In this document: piece after piece, positions 37,315-44,710 of the stretch
Position numbering within the stretch: the stretch's first letter is position 1
Layout of the letters: each line of letters begins with the position of its first letter
Source of the DNA: an uncultured Oxalicibacterium sp.
GTDB lineage: Bacteria > Pseudomonadota > Gammaproteobacteria > Burkholderiales > Burkholderiaceae_D
Length of the DNA: 47,101 nucleotides
Reading direction: 5' to 3'
Assembly: GCF_913776015.1 (NCBI RefSeq)
Contig: NZ_CAJYMD010000036.1
Location: forward strand, 1 to 47,101
The notes under the pieces: model-generated
What the model was told of the DNA's origin: nothing
The model's database searches: none
What the model saw: only the letters and a program-made list of their open reading frames with translations
Translations under genes and position numbers: made by a program

Positions 37315-37403
37315 TGATCGCCTCGCAAGCCGTCGCAGACATGAATCAACCCAGCTATCGCCAGCACGAAGACCGCGAACAAGCCCATAAACACAAGATC
37401 CAT
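37311..37403 (-). CDS. unnamed 30-residue membrane peptide upstream of kdpF
   Basis: A 30-codon frame starts at ATG 37403 (the third of three consecutive ATGs), six bases after GGAG, and ends in a TGA that overlaps the kdpF ATG. The peptide is one strongly hydrophobic helix (FMGLFAVFVLAIAGLIHV) with a negative residue before it and CDGLRGDQ at the end. Good ribosome-binding site, tight coupling and hydrophobic composition argue for a real gene. Similar mini-ORFs before kdpF are, from memory, seen in other proteobacteria but lack an assigned function. A plausible role is assembly or regulation of KdpFABC; this is inference. Confidence 0.7.
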   Translation of the reverse strand: MDLVFMGLFAVFVLAIAGLIHVCDGLRGDQ

Positions 37404-37452
37404 CATCATCTCCAAAGGTAGGTGGCAGGCGATGACAGCTTAGAAAAGAAGG

Positions 37453-37504
37453 CGTAAAAAGCGGATAAAAAAGGACGCGGAAGACGTAAAGGGAATATAA
37501 AAAT
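37453..37504 (-). promoter_or_regulatory. two tandem KdpE-like boxes upstream of kdp
   Basis: On the minus strand, box 1 (37504-37485) reads ATTTTTATATTCCCTTTACG and box 2 (37472-37453) reads TTTTTTATCCGCTTTTTACG. They match at 14 of 20 positions and are offset by 32 bases, about three helical turns. Box 1 resembles the T-rich KdpE target of E. coli kdpFABC. A weak -10 (TAAGCT, 37442-37437) lies downstream with no good -35, as expected of an activator-dependent promoter. It would give a short leader of about 30 bases to the mini-ORF. Confidence 0.6.
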
Positions 37505-37559
37505 TGCGCGTGGTACGCAACCTGACATGAACACGCCTGAGGCGCGGCAAGCGTTACGC

Positions 37560-37587
37560 AAAAAAATGCCCGCATGGGAATGCGGGC
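37560..37587 (-). terminator. orphan minus-strand intrinsic terminator upstream of kdp
   Basis: Arms GCCCGCAT and ATGCGGGC form an 8-bp stem with a four-base loop. On the minus strand one A and seven Ts follow; on the plus strand no T-run follows. No annotated minus-strand gene ends near here: the closest upstream one ends at 38338, beyond a plus-strand PilZ gene. It may end an unannotated RNA from the 37590-37900 interval, or insulate the kdp promoter. Confidence 0.8.
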
Positions 37588-37929
37588 CGAAAGGTCTCAA
37601 TACATGACGACTTCAAGAGGACGTCCCTATCTTTGATCATGCCCCGTGAAATCACAACGAATCTTTTCGTACAAGCTCATGTGCATTTGGCATAAGCACG
37701 AACCCAACGACTACCTACGCACGGCTTGGCTTTCGGATCCACGTGAAGACGTGCTGTACTGACCACAGCTGGCTTAGGCGACCTTACTTTGCAAGCGATT
37801 TTGTTGTTTTAAGGAAACTTATGTGGATCGCCGCAATTGTGCGGCAGAGGCATACTGAAAATACTGATCACAAGTCACAAGACAGCGAAATAACGACGCT
37901 GTATACCGACACCACATCGAGGAGTGATC

Positions 37930-38304
37930 ATGGAAACCAGCGCTGTTGTGTCGCAATCTACCATCGAAAATCGTCGCGATGAACGCTATGTATTTTGCCA
38001 GAGAGCGCAACTGGAAGTGGATGGTGTGATTTATCCGATTCGCACACTGGACGTATCGCGCAGTGGTTTCGGGATTATCTCGCAAGCGCCCGTGAGCAAC
38101 GGCGGACAGTGCACCATCGGCTTTACCGCCTTGATCGGCAATCAGATTACCCGCCTGAAGTTCTCGTGTGTAACGAGCTACTGCATCCTGCAAGGCTTAA
38201 CGGGGTATCGCATCGGCTTGTCCATAACGCATGCCGATCCCGCCATGCGTGCCTCATTGCGCGTGTTGATTGAGCAATGTGCAGCGCTGATCAAGACAGG
38301 CTGA
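37930..38304 (+). CDS. PilZ-domain protein with intact c-di-GMP motif
   Basis: The 124-residue protein has a PilZ domain with both binding motifs: RxxxR as Arg15...Arg19 (RRDER) and DxSxxG as Asp41, Ser43, Gly46 (DVSRSGFG). It should bind c-di-GMP. It is a paralogue of the protein at 24295-24705, sharing ERYVFCQR, DVS-x-x-GFGI and GYRIGL. The ATG at 37930 follows GGAG. No partner domain is present; it is probably an adaptor. Neighbours (kdp, DUF1232) do not reveal the target. Confidence 0.88.
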   Translation: METSAVVSQSTIENRRDERYVFCQRAQLEVDGVIYPIRTLDVSRSGFGIISQAPVSNGGQCTIGFTALIGNQITRLKFSCVTSYCILQGLTGYRIGLSITHADPAMRASLRVLIEQCAALIKTG

Positions 38305-38337
38305 TCGCACGCCACACTGCCATCACGCTTCATCATT

Positions 38338-38739
38338 TCAGGCAGCAAGCCAAGGACCAATCCAGGCACGCCAGATCGCAATGGCAATCATCAGCCAGAT
38401 CAGCAGAATGATGGCACCGCCAACGAAACTGATTACCTTGCCCTTCTTTTCCCTCAGCCATTGTTCGGCAGCATCTCGACAATGCGCGAGAACCTTGGCT
38501 GGAATCAAACGCAAGGTGAACCAGAGCAGCAACGGCAGGATGATCAGATCATCGATCCATCCAACAATAGGAATGAAATCGGGAATCAAATCAATGGGAC
38601 TGAAGGCATACGCCACCATGACGATGCTCATCGCCTTGGCATACCAGGGAACATTCGGATGACGCAGAGCAAACCAGAGCGTCAAACCATCGCGCTTGAG
38701 GATCACGGCCCAGCCACGCAGTCTTGCCAATGCGCCCAT
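38338..38739 (-). CDS. DUF1232 (YkvA-type) membrane protein
   Basis: The 133-residue protein carries the DUF1232 core WYAKAMSIVMVAYAFSPIDLIPDFIPIVGWIDD, with the SPIDLIPDF signature, followed by hydrophobic helices and a C-terminal membrane segment (VGGAIILLIWLMIAIAIW). The family is widespread with no assigned function. The ATG at 38739 follows GGGAAG. It is convergent with the PilZ gene and divergent from the lipoprotein gene. Confidence 0.88.
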   Translation of the reverse strand: MGALARLRGWAVILKRDGLTLWFALRHPNVPWYAKAMSIVMVAYAFSPIDLIPDFIPIVGWIDDLIILPLLLWFTLRLIPAKVLAHCRDAAEQWLREKKGKVISFVGGAIILLIWLMIAIAIWRAWIGPWLAA

Positions 38740-38818
38740 CGTCTTCCCTCAACAACTGTTCATCATGGTGCCAGTATGCCTGATCGAGCATGTTTGACTG
38801 CTGCATTCGCTCGCCTTC

Positions 38819-38850
38819 TTCACATGCTTTTCACATGGCACACATGTGAA
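38819..38850. repeat. three TTCACATG motifs in the lipoprotein/DUF1232 promoter region
   Basis: TTCACATG occurs at 38819-38826 and 38830-38837, and in inverted form (CATGTGAA) at 38843-38850. The last two form a perfect 8-bp dyad with a five-base spacer. Three copies in 32 bases between divergent genes look like a regulator binding array. No regulator is identified. Confidence 0.6.
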
Positions 38851-39010
38851 TACCATGCGAACGCAGAACGTTTCGGGGTAAGGCTTCTAGCCGCATTGTT
38901 AAATTTTCGATGCCCCTCACAATAGTTGCAACTTAAGTACGTTAGCGCACCGAGGAGCGGATTCTTTAATCCTATCTTTGATGCCAATCCAACTTACAAG
39001 AGGAGTCATC

Positions 39011-39478
39011 ATGAAGACGACCAATACCCTGATCGCCGCCGTTGTTGCTTCGGCCGCTGTGCTCGCCGGTTGCGCGGCACCACCAAGCTACAACGATCCC
39101 GGTGCCGCACGTTATCCGGCCTCGCAACAGCCCGCGTATAACGCAGCCTATGGCGTGATCGATTCGATCCAGATCGTGCAACAGGAAGTCGATAGCAACG
39201 GTGTCGGCGGTGCCATCATTGGCGGCGTGGTCGGCGGCGTACTCGGCAATCAGGTTGGCAAAGGCAGCGGTCGTGCCGTTGCGACGACCGCAGGTGCCAT
39301 CGGCGGTGCGATGGTGGGCAACAATATCCAGCGCAACCGTGCTGGCGTACGCGAGGCCTACCAGGTCAACATCCGTGGTGACAATGGCGGCTACTTCAGC
39401 GTCGTGCAAGACAGCGTTGTCGATCTGCGTGTGGGCGACCGCGTGCGCGTCGAAAACAATCGCGTCTTCCGTTACTGA
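39011..39478 (+). CDS. glycine-zipper outer-membrane lipoprotein (SlyB/PcpY-like)
   Basis: The 155-residue precursor has a lipoprotein signal ending in the lipobox LAGC (Cys21). A glycine-zipper 2TM segment (GAIIGGVVGGVLGNQVGKG and AGAIGGAMVGN) follows. The C-terminal domain has a VRVENNRVFRY ending typical of the SlyB/PcpY group. These proteins sit in the outer membrane and affect envelope stability; the exact role here is unknown. GAGGAG precedes the ATG at 39011. It has its own terminator at 39499. Confidence 0.92.
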   Translation: MKTTNTLIAAVVASAAVLAGCAAPPSYNDPGAARYPASQQPAYNAAYGVIDSIQIVQQEVDSNGVGGAIIGGVVGGVLGNQVGKGSGRAVATTAGAIGGAMVGNNIQRNRAGVREAYQVNIRGDNGGYFSVVQDSVVDLRVGDRVRVENNRVFRY

Positions 39479-39498
39479 TCATAGAAATCGGTTCCATG

Positions 39499-39527
39499 AA
39501 AAAGCCCGCCTTGATGGCGGGCTTTTT
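39499..39527. terminator. bidirectional terminator, lipoprotein/FAH gene
   Basis: A 12-bp stem, AAAAAGCCCGCC with GGCGGGCTTTTT around a TTGAT loop, ends in Ts on both strands. It lies between the converging lipoprotein gene and the FAH-family gene. Confidence 0.92.
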
Positions 39528-39569
39528 GTTTGCCACGGCGTACCGCTGTGGCGTAGCGCAAGCAGCGGA

Positions 39570-40265
39570 TCAGACAACCTGAATGTTCAGCGTTCCCAAT
39601 CCTTCGATACTGCATTCCATGCGATCGCCGCGTACCACAGGCGCGACCCCGGCTGGCGTACCGGTCATGATCAGATCGCCCGGATATAACGTGAAGTAGC
39701 CGGACAGATAAGCGATCATTTCCTCGATATTCCAGATCAGCTTGTCGACCGTGCTGTGCTGACGCGTTTCATTGTTCACGCGCAAGGTGATGCTGCGATT
39801 GCCGGCGGGGCCGACATCGGCCGCAGGATGCACAGGTCCAACGGGTGCCGAATGATCGAATGCCTTGCCGGTATCCCACGGACGACGCAGATTCTTGGCT
39901 TCGGATTGCAGATCGCGGCGCGTCATATCGAGCCCGATTGCATAACCCCACACATGGTCCAGCGCACTGGCAACCGGAATGTTGGCACCGCCCTTGCCGA
40001 TTGCCACGACCAGTTCCAGTTCATACTGGAAATCCTCGGTCTTGTCCGGATAAGGCAATTGCGCCTCGGCGTCATACGCAACAGGAAAAATCGCATCGCC
40101 CGGCTTCATGAAAAAGAAAGGCGGTTCGCGTCCGGTAGCGCCCATTTCGATCGCATGATCGACATAGTTGCGCCCGACGCAATAAATACGGTTGACGGGA
40201 AATTGCGCATCCGTCCCGACGACGGGCAAGGCTGGTTGAGGAACGGCGGGAATCACAAAAGACAT
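39570..40265 (-). CDS. fumarylacetoacetate hydrolase family protein
   Basis: The 231-residue enzyme belongs to the FAH/fumarylpyruvate-hydrolase superfamily, which cleaves C-C bonds of acylpyruvates or decarboxylates oxaloacetate using a metal. Signatures are YCVGRNYVDHAIEMG, FFFMKPGDAI, the metal-site region YELELVVAIGKGG, GYAIGLDMTRRDLQ and TGTPAGVAP. Glu and Asp ligands appear present. The size fits fumarylpyruvate hydrolase or oxaloacetate tautomerase/decarboxylase (FAHD1-like); sequence alone does not choose. Its ATG at 40265 follows GGAG, and it is divergent from the GntR gene. Confidence 0.9.
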   Translation of the reverse strand: MSFVIPAVPQPALPVVGTDAQFPVNRIYCVGRNYVDHAIEMGATGREPPFFFMKPGDAIFPVAYDAEAQLPYPDKTEDFQYELELVVAIGKGGANIPVASALDHVWGYAIGLDMTRRDLQSEAKNLRRPWDTGKAFDHSAPVGPVHPAADVGPAGNRSITLRVNNETRQHSTVDKLIWNIEEMIAYLSGYFTLYPGDLIMTGTPAGVAPVVRGDRMECSIEGLGTLNIQVV

Positions 40266-40371
40266 GCATGCTCCTGAGCATCGAAATGATCGGTCATTAT
40301 GCCATCGGACATTGACCAGCTCATTACATTCCCCGCTTTACATTTTTCTATGCGCGAAGAGTCGGCAAACC

Positions 40372-40377
40372 TATAAT
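40372..40377 (+). promoter_or_regulatory. -10 box before the GntR gene
   Basis: TATAAT lies 76 bases before the proposed GntR start at 40453. The -35 region is weak. The 187-base divergent region is shared with the FAH-family gene and has no perfect palindrome like that at the MFS gene. Confidence 0.45.
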
Positions 40378-40452
40378 CGCAGCAAACCGGCATGCAAAAT
40401 GCTTCTCATCGCGCTTTTGCGCAGAACACAGAAAGCAGACAAGGTTGGGACA

Positions 40453-41151
40453 ATGATCACCGAAGAACAGATCAAGGCACTGCAATCCGAGATGGAAGGC
40501 AATGGCGAGAATCAGGCGCAGATGGCGTACCGGATTCTCGAAGAAATGATCGTGACACTGAAGCTGCCACCTGGCAGCAAAATTTCCGAAAAGGCGCTGA
40601 ACCGTTCGCTCGGTTTTGGCCGCACGCCCTTGCGCGAAGCACTGCAACGCCTGGCCATCGAAGGTAACGTCAAGATTCTGCCGCGTTCGGGCGTGATCGT
40701 TTCCGAAATCGATCTGGCCGATCAGATCAACATGATCGAGGTAAGGCGCGAACTTGAAAAAATCATTGCCGGCCGCGCCGCCCGCCTGGCGATGGAAGAT
40801 CAACGCAAGGTCTTTCTGAAACTGGCCGAGGGCTTTGACCGTGCCGCCAGCGAGAACGACGGCAACATCTTCATCGAGACCGATCGCGACTTTAACAGCC
40901 TATGTATCGAGACTGCGCAAAACAAATATGTCTCCTACGCCATCGGACCGATCGAGGCACAGACACGGCGCTTCTGGTATCTGCACTTCAAGCGCTTCGG
41001 TGATCTGGCGCGTGTATCGCAACTGCATGCAGCGATCGCCCGCGCGATCGCTGCCAACGATGAACAAGGTGCGCGCGATGCATCGGATCGCCTGATCGAC
41101 TATGTCGAAGAGTACACGCGCAAGACGCTGCAATTCATGGGCGGACTTTAA
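40453..41151 (+). CDS. GntR-family transcriptional regulator (FCD type)
   Basis: The 232-residue regulator has an N-terminal winged helix with the typical LPPGSKISEKAL, GFGRTPLREALQRLA and VKILPRSGVIVSEI blocks. A C-terminal all-helical FCD effector domain follows (MIEVRRELEKIIAGRAARLA onward). Such proteins usually repress nearby catabolic genes and respond to organic acids. It is divergent from the FAH gene and tail-to-tail with the gamma-glutamyltransferase gene. The start was set at ATG 40453 behind GGTTGGGA; the frame is open further upstream. The ligand is unknown. Confidence 0.9.
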   Translation: MITEEQIKALQSEMEGNGENQAQMAYRILEEMIVTLKLPPGSKISEKALNRSLGFGRTPLREALQRLAIEGNVKILPRSGVIVSEIDLADQINMIEVRRELEKIIAGRAARLAMEDQRKVFLKLAEGFDRAASENDGNIFIETDRDFNSLCIETAQNKYVSYAIGPIEAQTRRFWYLHFKRFGDLARVSQLHAAIARAIAANDEQGARDASDRLIDYVEEYTRKTLQFMGGL

Positions 41152-41174
41152 CGACGCAGAAAAAAGGTAACGTA

Positions 41175-41208
41175 ATCAAAAAAGGCGCATCTCTGCGCCT
41201 TTTTTGAT
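41175..41208. terminator. bidirectional terminator, GntR/GGT-family gene
   Basis: A perfect 15-bp stem (ATCAAAAAAGGCGCA with its complement) closes a TCTC loop, with A and T runs inside the stem on both sides. It separates the converging GntR regulator and gamma-glutamyltransferase-family gene. Confidence 0.92.
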
Positions 41209-41215
41209 ACTGCGG

Positions 41216-42811
41216 TCAGAACCCCGCAACGACACCGTTACTGCGCGGATCTGCGCCACCTTCGAACACGCCATCCGCCTTGCGCACGATGGCGCCAGCA
41301 TGACCGACCATCTCGTCAAAATCAGGAATCACATCGACGTCATGCCCAAGCGCTTGCAAGCCGGCGATGACTTCCGGTGCAAATCGGCTTTCCAGCTTCA
41401 GCGAATCCGAGCTTTGCCCCCACGTTCGTCCGAGCAGCCAGCGTGGTGCCGTTACCGCCTGCTGTACCGGCATGCCATGCACGGCATAGCGCGTGAAGAC
41501 GGCCGCCTGCGTTTGTGGCTGACCATCGCCGCCCATGGTGCCGTAGACCATCGTGCGACCGTCCTTGAAACGCGCCAGTGCTGGGTTCAAGGTATGAAAC
41601 GGCTTCTTGCCCGGCAACAGCGCGTTGATGTGGGACGCATCGAGCGAGAACGAACAACCACGGTTCTGCCAGTTGATGCCCGTCGTCGGCAACACCACCC
41701 CACTACCGAACTCGTGATAAATGCTCTGGATGAACGAGACTGCCCTACCCTCGCCATCGATCACACCCATCCAGATTGTATCGGCCGGTCCCTTGCCCTG
41801 CCCCCACGGCAGCGCCTGATCAATACGAATCGCATCGACATACGGCTGTAAGAAATCATCCGTCAGGCAAGACTGCGGATCGATGGTCATGTGATCGGGA
41901 TCGGTCACGTAACGATCACGCACGGCGAATGCCTGCTTGGTTGCCTCGACGACGAGATGCACGTATTCGACGCTGTCTTCCCGATAGCGACCGATATCGA
42001 GACGATCGAGAATGCAAAGGATGATCAGCGAAATGAGGCCCTGTGTCGGCGGCGCCATGTTGTAGACATCGCCGAGACTGTGTTGCAGATGCATGGGCGT
42101 GACGATGCGCGCACGATAGTTGTTGAGGTCGTCTAACGTGACAGGGCTGCCGACTTGCGCCAGATCGTGCGCGATTTCCTGCGCCAATTCACCGCGGTAA
42201 AAGCTGTCGAGTCCCTGCGTCACCAGCTTGCGCAAGGTTGCCCCCATGCGCTTCTGCACGAAACGGCTACCCGCCGCCGGCGCCTTGCCATCGACGAGAA
42301 ACGTGTCGGCAAAACCCGGTTGGTCAACCAGTTCGAACAGCTTGGCCGAGGTACTGGCAAATTGCGACGGTGTGACGGGAATCCCGGCTTCTGCATAATG
42401 AATGGCATCGCCAAGCAGGCGTGACAGCGGTAATTTGCCGCCCCAGCCTGCACCGATCTCCAGCGCCTGTTGCCAGCCACCGATGGTACCGGCCAGCGTG
42501 TTGGTGGCCAGCGGACCACGCGTCGGAATGACACCCAACCCGCGCTGCTTGTAGAAATCGATAGACACCGACGCTGCGGCCACCCCGCACGCCTCGATCG
42601 CCTGCACCGACTTGCCGGGTTCGGCCACGACCCAGAAACCATCGCCGCCGATGCCGTTCATGTGCGGGTAGACGACAGCAATCGTTGAAGCTGCAGCCAC
42701 CATCGCTTCAATGGCATTGCCCCCTTCACGCAAGATGGACAGCGCCGCCTGCGACGCCAGTGAATGCGGTGCGACGGCCATGCCGCGCGTGGAATAAACT
42801 GTATTGAGCAT
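41216..42811 (-). CDS. gamma-glutamyltransferase family protein
   Basis: The 531-residue protein is a member of the Ntn-hydrolase gamma-glutamyltransferase family. It shows the N-terminal REGGNAIEAMVAAA block, MNGIGGDGFW, and the MGGDGQPQTQAAVF motif. The candidate catalytic Thr is Thr345 in the DTIW segment before VIDGEGRAVSF. This places it in the YwrD-like branch rather than the classical glutathione enzymes. No signal peptide is present, so the enzyme may be cytoplasmic. The substrate is uncertain and need not be glutathione. It lies 101 bases after the MFS carrier gene on the same strand. Confidence 0.88.
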   Translation of the reverse strand: MLNTVYSTRGMAVAPHSLASQAALSILREGGNAIEAMVAAASTIAVVYPHMNGIGGDGFWVVAEPGKSVQAIEACGVAAASVSIDFYKQRGLGVIPTRGPLATNTLAGTIGGWQQALEIGAGWGGKLPLSRLLGDAIHYAEAGIPVTPSQFASTSAKLFELVDQPGFADTFLVDGKAPAAGSRFVQKRMGATLRKLVTQGLDSFYRGELAQEIAHDLAQVGSPVTLDDLNNYRARIVTPMHLQHSLGDVYNMAPPTQGLISLIILCILDRLDIGRYREDSVEYVHLVVEATKQAFAVRDRYVTDPDHMTIDPQSCLTDDFLQPYVDAIRIDQALPWGQGKGPADTIWMGVIDGEGRAVSFIQSIYHEFGSGVVLPTTGINWQNRGCSFSLDASHINALLPGKKPFHTLNPALARFKDGRTMVYGTMGGDGQPQTQAAVFTRYAVHGMPVQQAVTAPRWLLGRTWGQSSDSLKLESRFAPEVIAGLQALGHDVDVIPDFDEMVGHAGAIVRKADGVFEGGADPRSNGVVAGF

Positions 42812-42912
42812 GAGAACTCTCTGATTCGTTACAAATTGGGTTGGACTTGTACTTGGCTGCGATATCGCGGCAATATCGGAAGGGCCGATGCCCTTCCTGT
42901 TTCGTCAGAACA

Positions 42913-44226
42913 TCATGCAATGGCTGGTTTCATCTCATCCTGCGCCAGCACTTTGGTGTCGGCGAGGAAGCGCCTGCGCATCGGCTTGAGAATGGTCAGG
43001 GCCAGAATGGCAGTGAAGAAATCCATGCAGATGACGGTTGCAAACACAGGTGTCCATGAGCCGGTTGCATCGTGCATCAGTGCGGCTAACGGACCGCCAA
43101 GCACGGAGCCGACACCTTGCGCCATGTAGAGGAAACCGTAGTTGGTCGTGGCATGGCCGGTGCCGAAGGTATCCGTAAGGATCGATGGGAACAGCGAGAA
43201 AATTTCGCCCCAGCCGAAGAACACGACACCCGACAGCAGCACGAACATCACCGGATTGTCGGTCGTCATGAGCCAGAGTGTCATCGCCACACCTTCGAGA
43301 CCGAAGGCGATGAACATGGTGTTTTCACGACCGATACGATCGGATACCCAACCGAAGAAAGGCCGTGTCAGGCCATTGGCAAAACGATCGATCGTCAATG
43401 CGAGCGGCAAGGCAGCCATGCCGAAGATCATCGCATCGTGCACGCCGAAATCCTTGGCGAATGCGCCCATCTGCGAAATCACCATGAGGCCGGAAGTGGA
43501 CATCATCGTCATCATCAGGAACATCAGCCAGAAGACCGGTTTCTTCAGCATCTCTTGCGGACGATAGCTGTATGCCGATTCGGTATTGGCACCCGACGAT
43601 TTGTACTTTTCGACCAGCACCATGACTTCATCCGGCTTCGGACGACGCATGCCCTGCGCTGCCAGAAATCCAACCACGCCGATCATCATGCCGAACGACA
43701 GCAAGGTGCTCGACACGCCCGACGAATGAATGCTGGAAGAAATGGCGAAGGTCGTGATGATGGCGCCAAACCCATAGCCCGCCGCCACCATGCCGACAGC
43801 GAAACCACGCTTGTCCGGAAACCACTGCACCATCAGGCCGACCACGCCGACATAGATGATGCCGGTACCCACGCCGCCGAGCAGTCCGTATGTCAGATAC
43901 AGACCCCAGACACTGGTTGCGTAGGCTGCCAATATCCAGCTCATCGCCGTGAGGATTGCACCGACTGACAACAGCAGGCGCGGGCCGAAGCGATCGACGA
44001 GAAATCCCTGGCATGGCGAGAGAAAGGTTTGTGCGACGATCAGGATGGCAAACGTGACCTGCACCTCAGGCAGCGTTGCTTGCAGCGATGCGGTCAGTTC
44101 GGTCGTGAAAAGAGCCCATACGTATTGCGGACTGGAGATGGCCATCATTGCCATCACGCCGAAAAAGAGTTGCCACCATCTGGTTTTGCCGGCACTGCCG
44201 ACCATTGTTTTGTTCATTGTGTTCAT
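42913..44226 (-). CDS. MFS carrier, oxalate/formate-antiporter type
   Basis: The 437-residue protein with 12 predicted membrane segments fits the OFA family of the major facilitator superfamily. Visible family patterns are the QYVWALFTTELTASL first helix, DRFGPRLLLSVGA, and GLTRPFFGWVSDRIGREN. Close relatives carry oxalate, formate or other monocarboxylates; specificity cannot be read from sequence. The ATG at 44226 follows GGAGA. Upstream are a consensus -35 with weak -10 and two perfect palindromes. An 8-bp hairpin without T-run (42878-42897) lies between it and the gamma-glutamyltransferase gene. Confidence 0.85.
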   Translation of the reverse strand: MNTMNKTMVGSAGKTRWWQLFFGVMAMMAISSPQYVWALFTTELTASLQATLPEVQVTFAILIVAQTFLSPCQGFLVDRFGPRLLLSVGAILTAMSWILAAYATSVWGLYLTYGLLGGVGTGIIYVGVVGLMVQWFPDKRGFAVGMVAAGYGFGAIITTFAISSSIHSSGVSSTLLSFGMMIGVVGFLAAQGMRRPKPDEVMVLVEKYKSSGANTESAYSYRPQEMLKKPVFWLMFLMMTMMSTSGLMVISQMGAFAKDFGVHDAMIFGMAALPLALTIDRFANGLTRPFFGWVSDRIGRENTMFIAFGLEGVAMTLWLMTTDNPVMFVLLSGVVFFGWGEIFSLFPSILTDTFGTGHATTNYGFLYMAQGVGSVLGGPLAALMHDATGSWTPVFATVICMDFFTAILALTILKPMRRRFLADTKVLAQDEMKPAIA

Positions 44227-44280
44227 TCTTTGTCTCCGGGATATGTGGTCATCATGTCACCTCAAACCGCATGCCTATTA

Positions 44281-44292
44281 CTGACATGTCAG
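44281..44292. promoter_or_regulatory. operator-like palindrome, copy 1 (MFS promoter)
   Basis: CTGACATGTCAG is a perfect 12-base palindrome just downstream of the predicted -10 of the MFS gene (44301-44306), at about +2 to +13. That is a classical repressor position. The same 12-mer recurs at 44402-44413. Confidence 0.6.
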
Positions 44293-44300
44293 TTTTGAGA

Positions 44301-44329
44301 AACTTAGATTCCCTTTCCAGGATTGTCAA
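44301..44329 (-). promoter_or_regulatory. candidate promoter of the MFS gene
   Basis: On the minus strand, a perfect TTGACA (44329-44324) is followed after 17 bases by TAAGTT (44306-44301), a weak -10. The leader to the ATG at 44226 would be about 68 bases. Its start site is next to palindrome copy 1. Confidence 0.5.
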
Positions 44330-44401
44330 GCGTCAGCGCAAATACCGACGAAATTACTGCCTAATTCTTGTCTTTTGAGGAATATTTAATGAAAAACTCA
44401 T

Positions 44402-44413
44402 CTGACATGTCAG
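44402..44413. promoter_or_regulatory. operator-like palindrome, copy 2
   Basis: This is a second identical CTGACATGTCAG, 121 bases upstream of copy 1 (centre to centre). The AT-rich stretch between and beyond them (44293-44708) has no supported gene. The pair suggests a dimer-of-dimers regulator or a second promoter; the GntR/FCD protein at 40453-41151 is a candidate binder, unproven. Confidence 0.6.
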
Positions 44414-44683
44414 CATCAAACAACAAGTATGCAAACGCTGTGCCTGCGTTAGCTGTCCTGTTTTATCGCTTTTTTCTGTGCCGGTGAAACATACGTTTAC
44501 GATCCGCACCGTAATGGCGCAAATCCGCACCAAAACAAAACAATCGGCTTTTCCTATGCCCGCGCAGAAAAGAACGTTGATAACGCGCGAAGAAATGCCT
44601 TTTTCCATGCGTAAGCTATTTGATGCAGTGCCACCGCAATGCATGCGAACCAGAAGAAATGGAAAAAAGCTTGAATTGATAAA

Positions 44684-44710
44684 CAACAAAAAGCCGGCGA
44701 ATGCCGGCTT
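44684..44710 (-). terminator. intrinsic terminator of the liv operon
   Basis: On the minus strand, arms AAGCCGGC and GCCGGCTT around a four-base loop are followed by a T-run. The stem begins within the livF stop codon, so it ends livM-livG-livF transcription. Confidence 0.88.

Noticed and set aside
37404-37560. A c-di-AMP-type riboswitch in front of kdp
   Set aside because: Riboswitch control of kdp is known mainly in Firmicutes; no matching conserved elements were seen, and tandem KdpE-like boxes explain the region better.
42878-42897. An 8-bp hairpin (GGAAGGGC/GCCCTTCC) between the MFS and GGT-family genes as a terminator
   Set aside because: There is no T-run after it on the transcribed strand; it may be structural but is not a supported intrinsic terminator.
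44354-44689. A 111-codon minus-strand open frame in the MFS/liv intergenic region
   Set aside because: Composition is erratic, no ribosome-binding site was seen, it includes palindrome copy 2, and no family features are visible.
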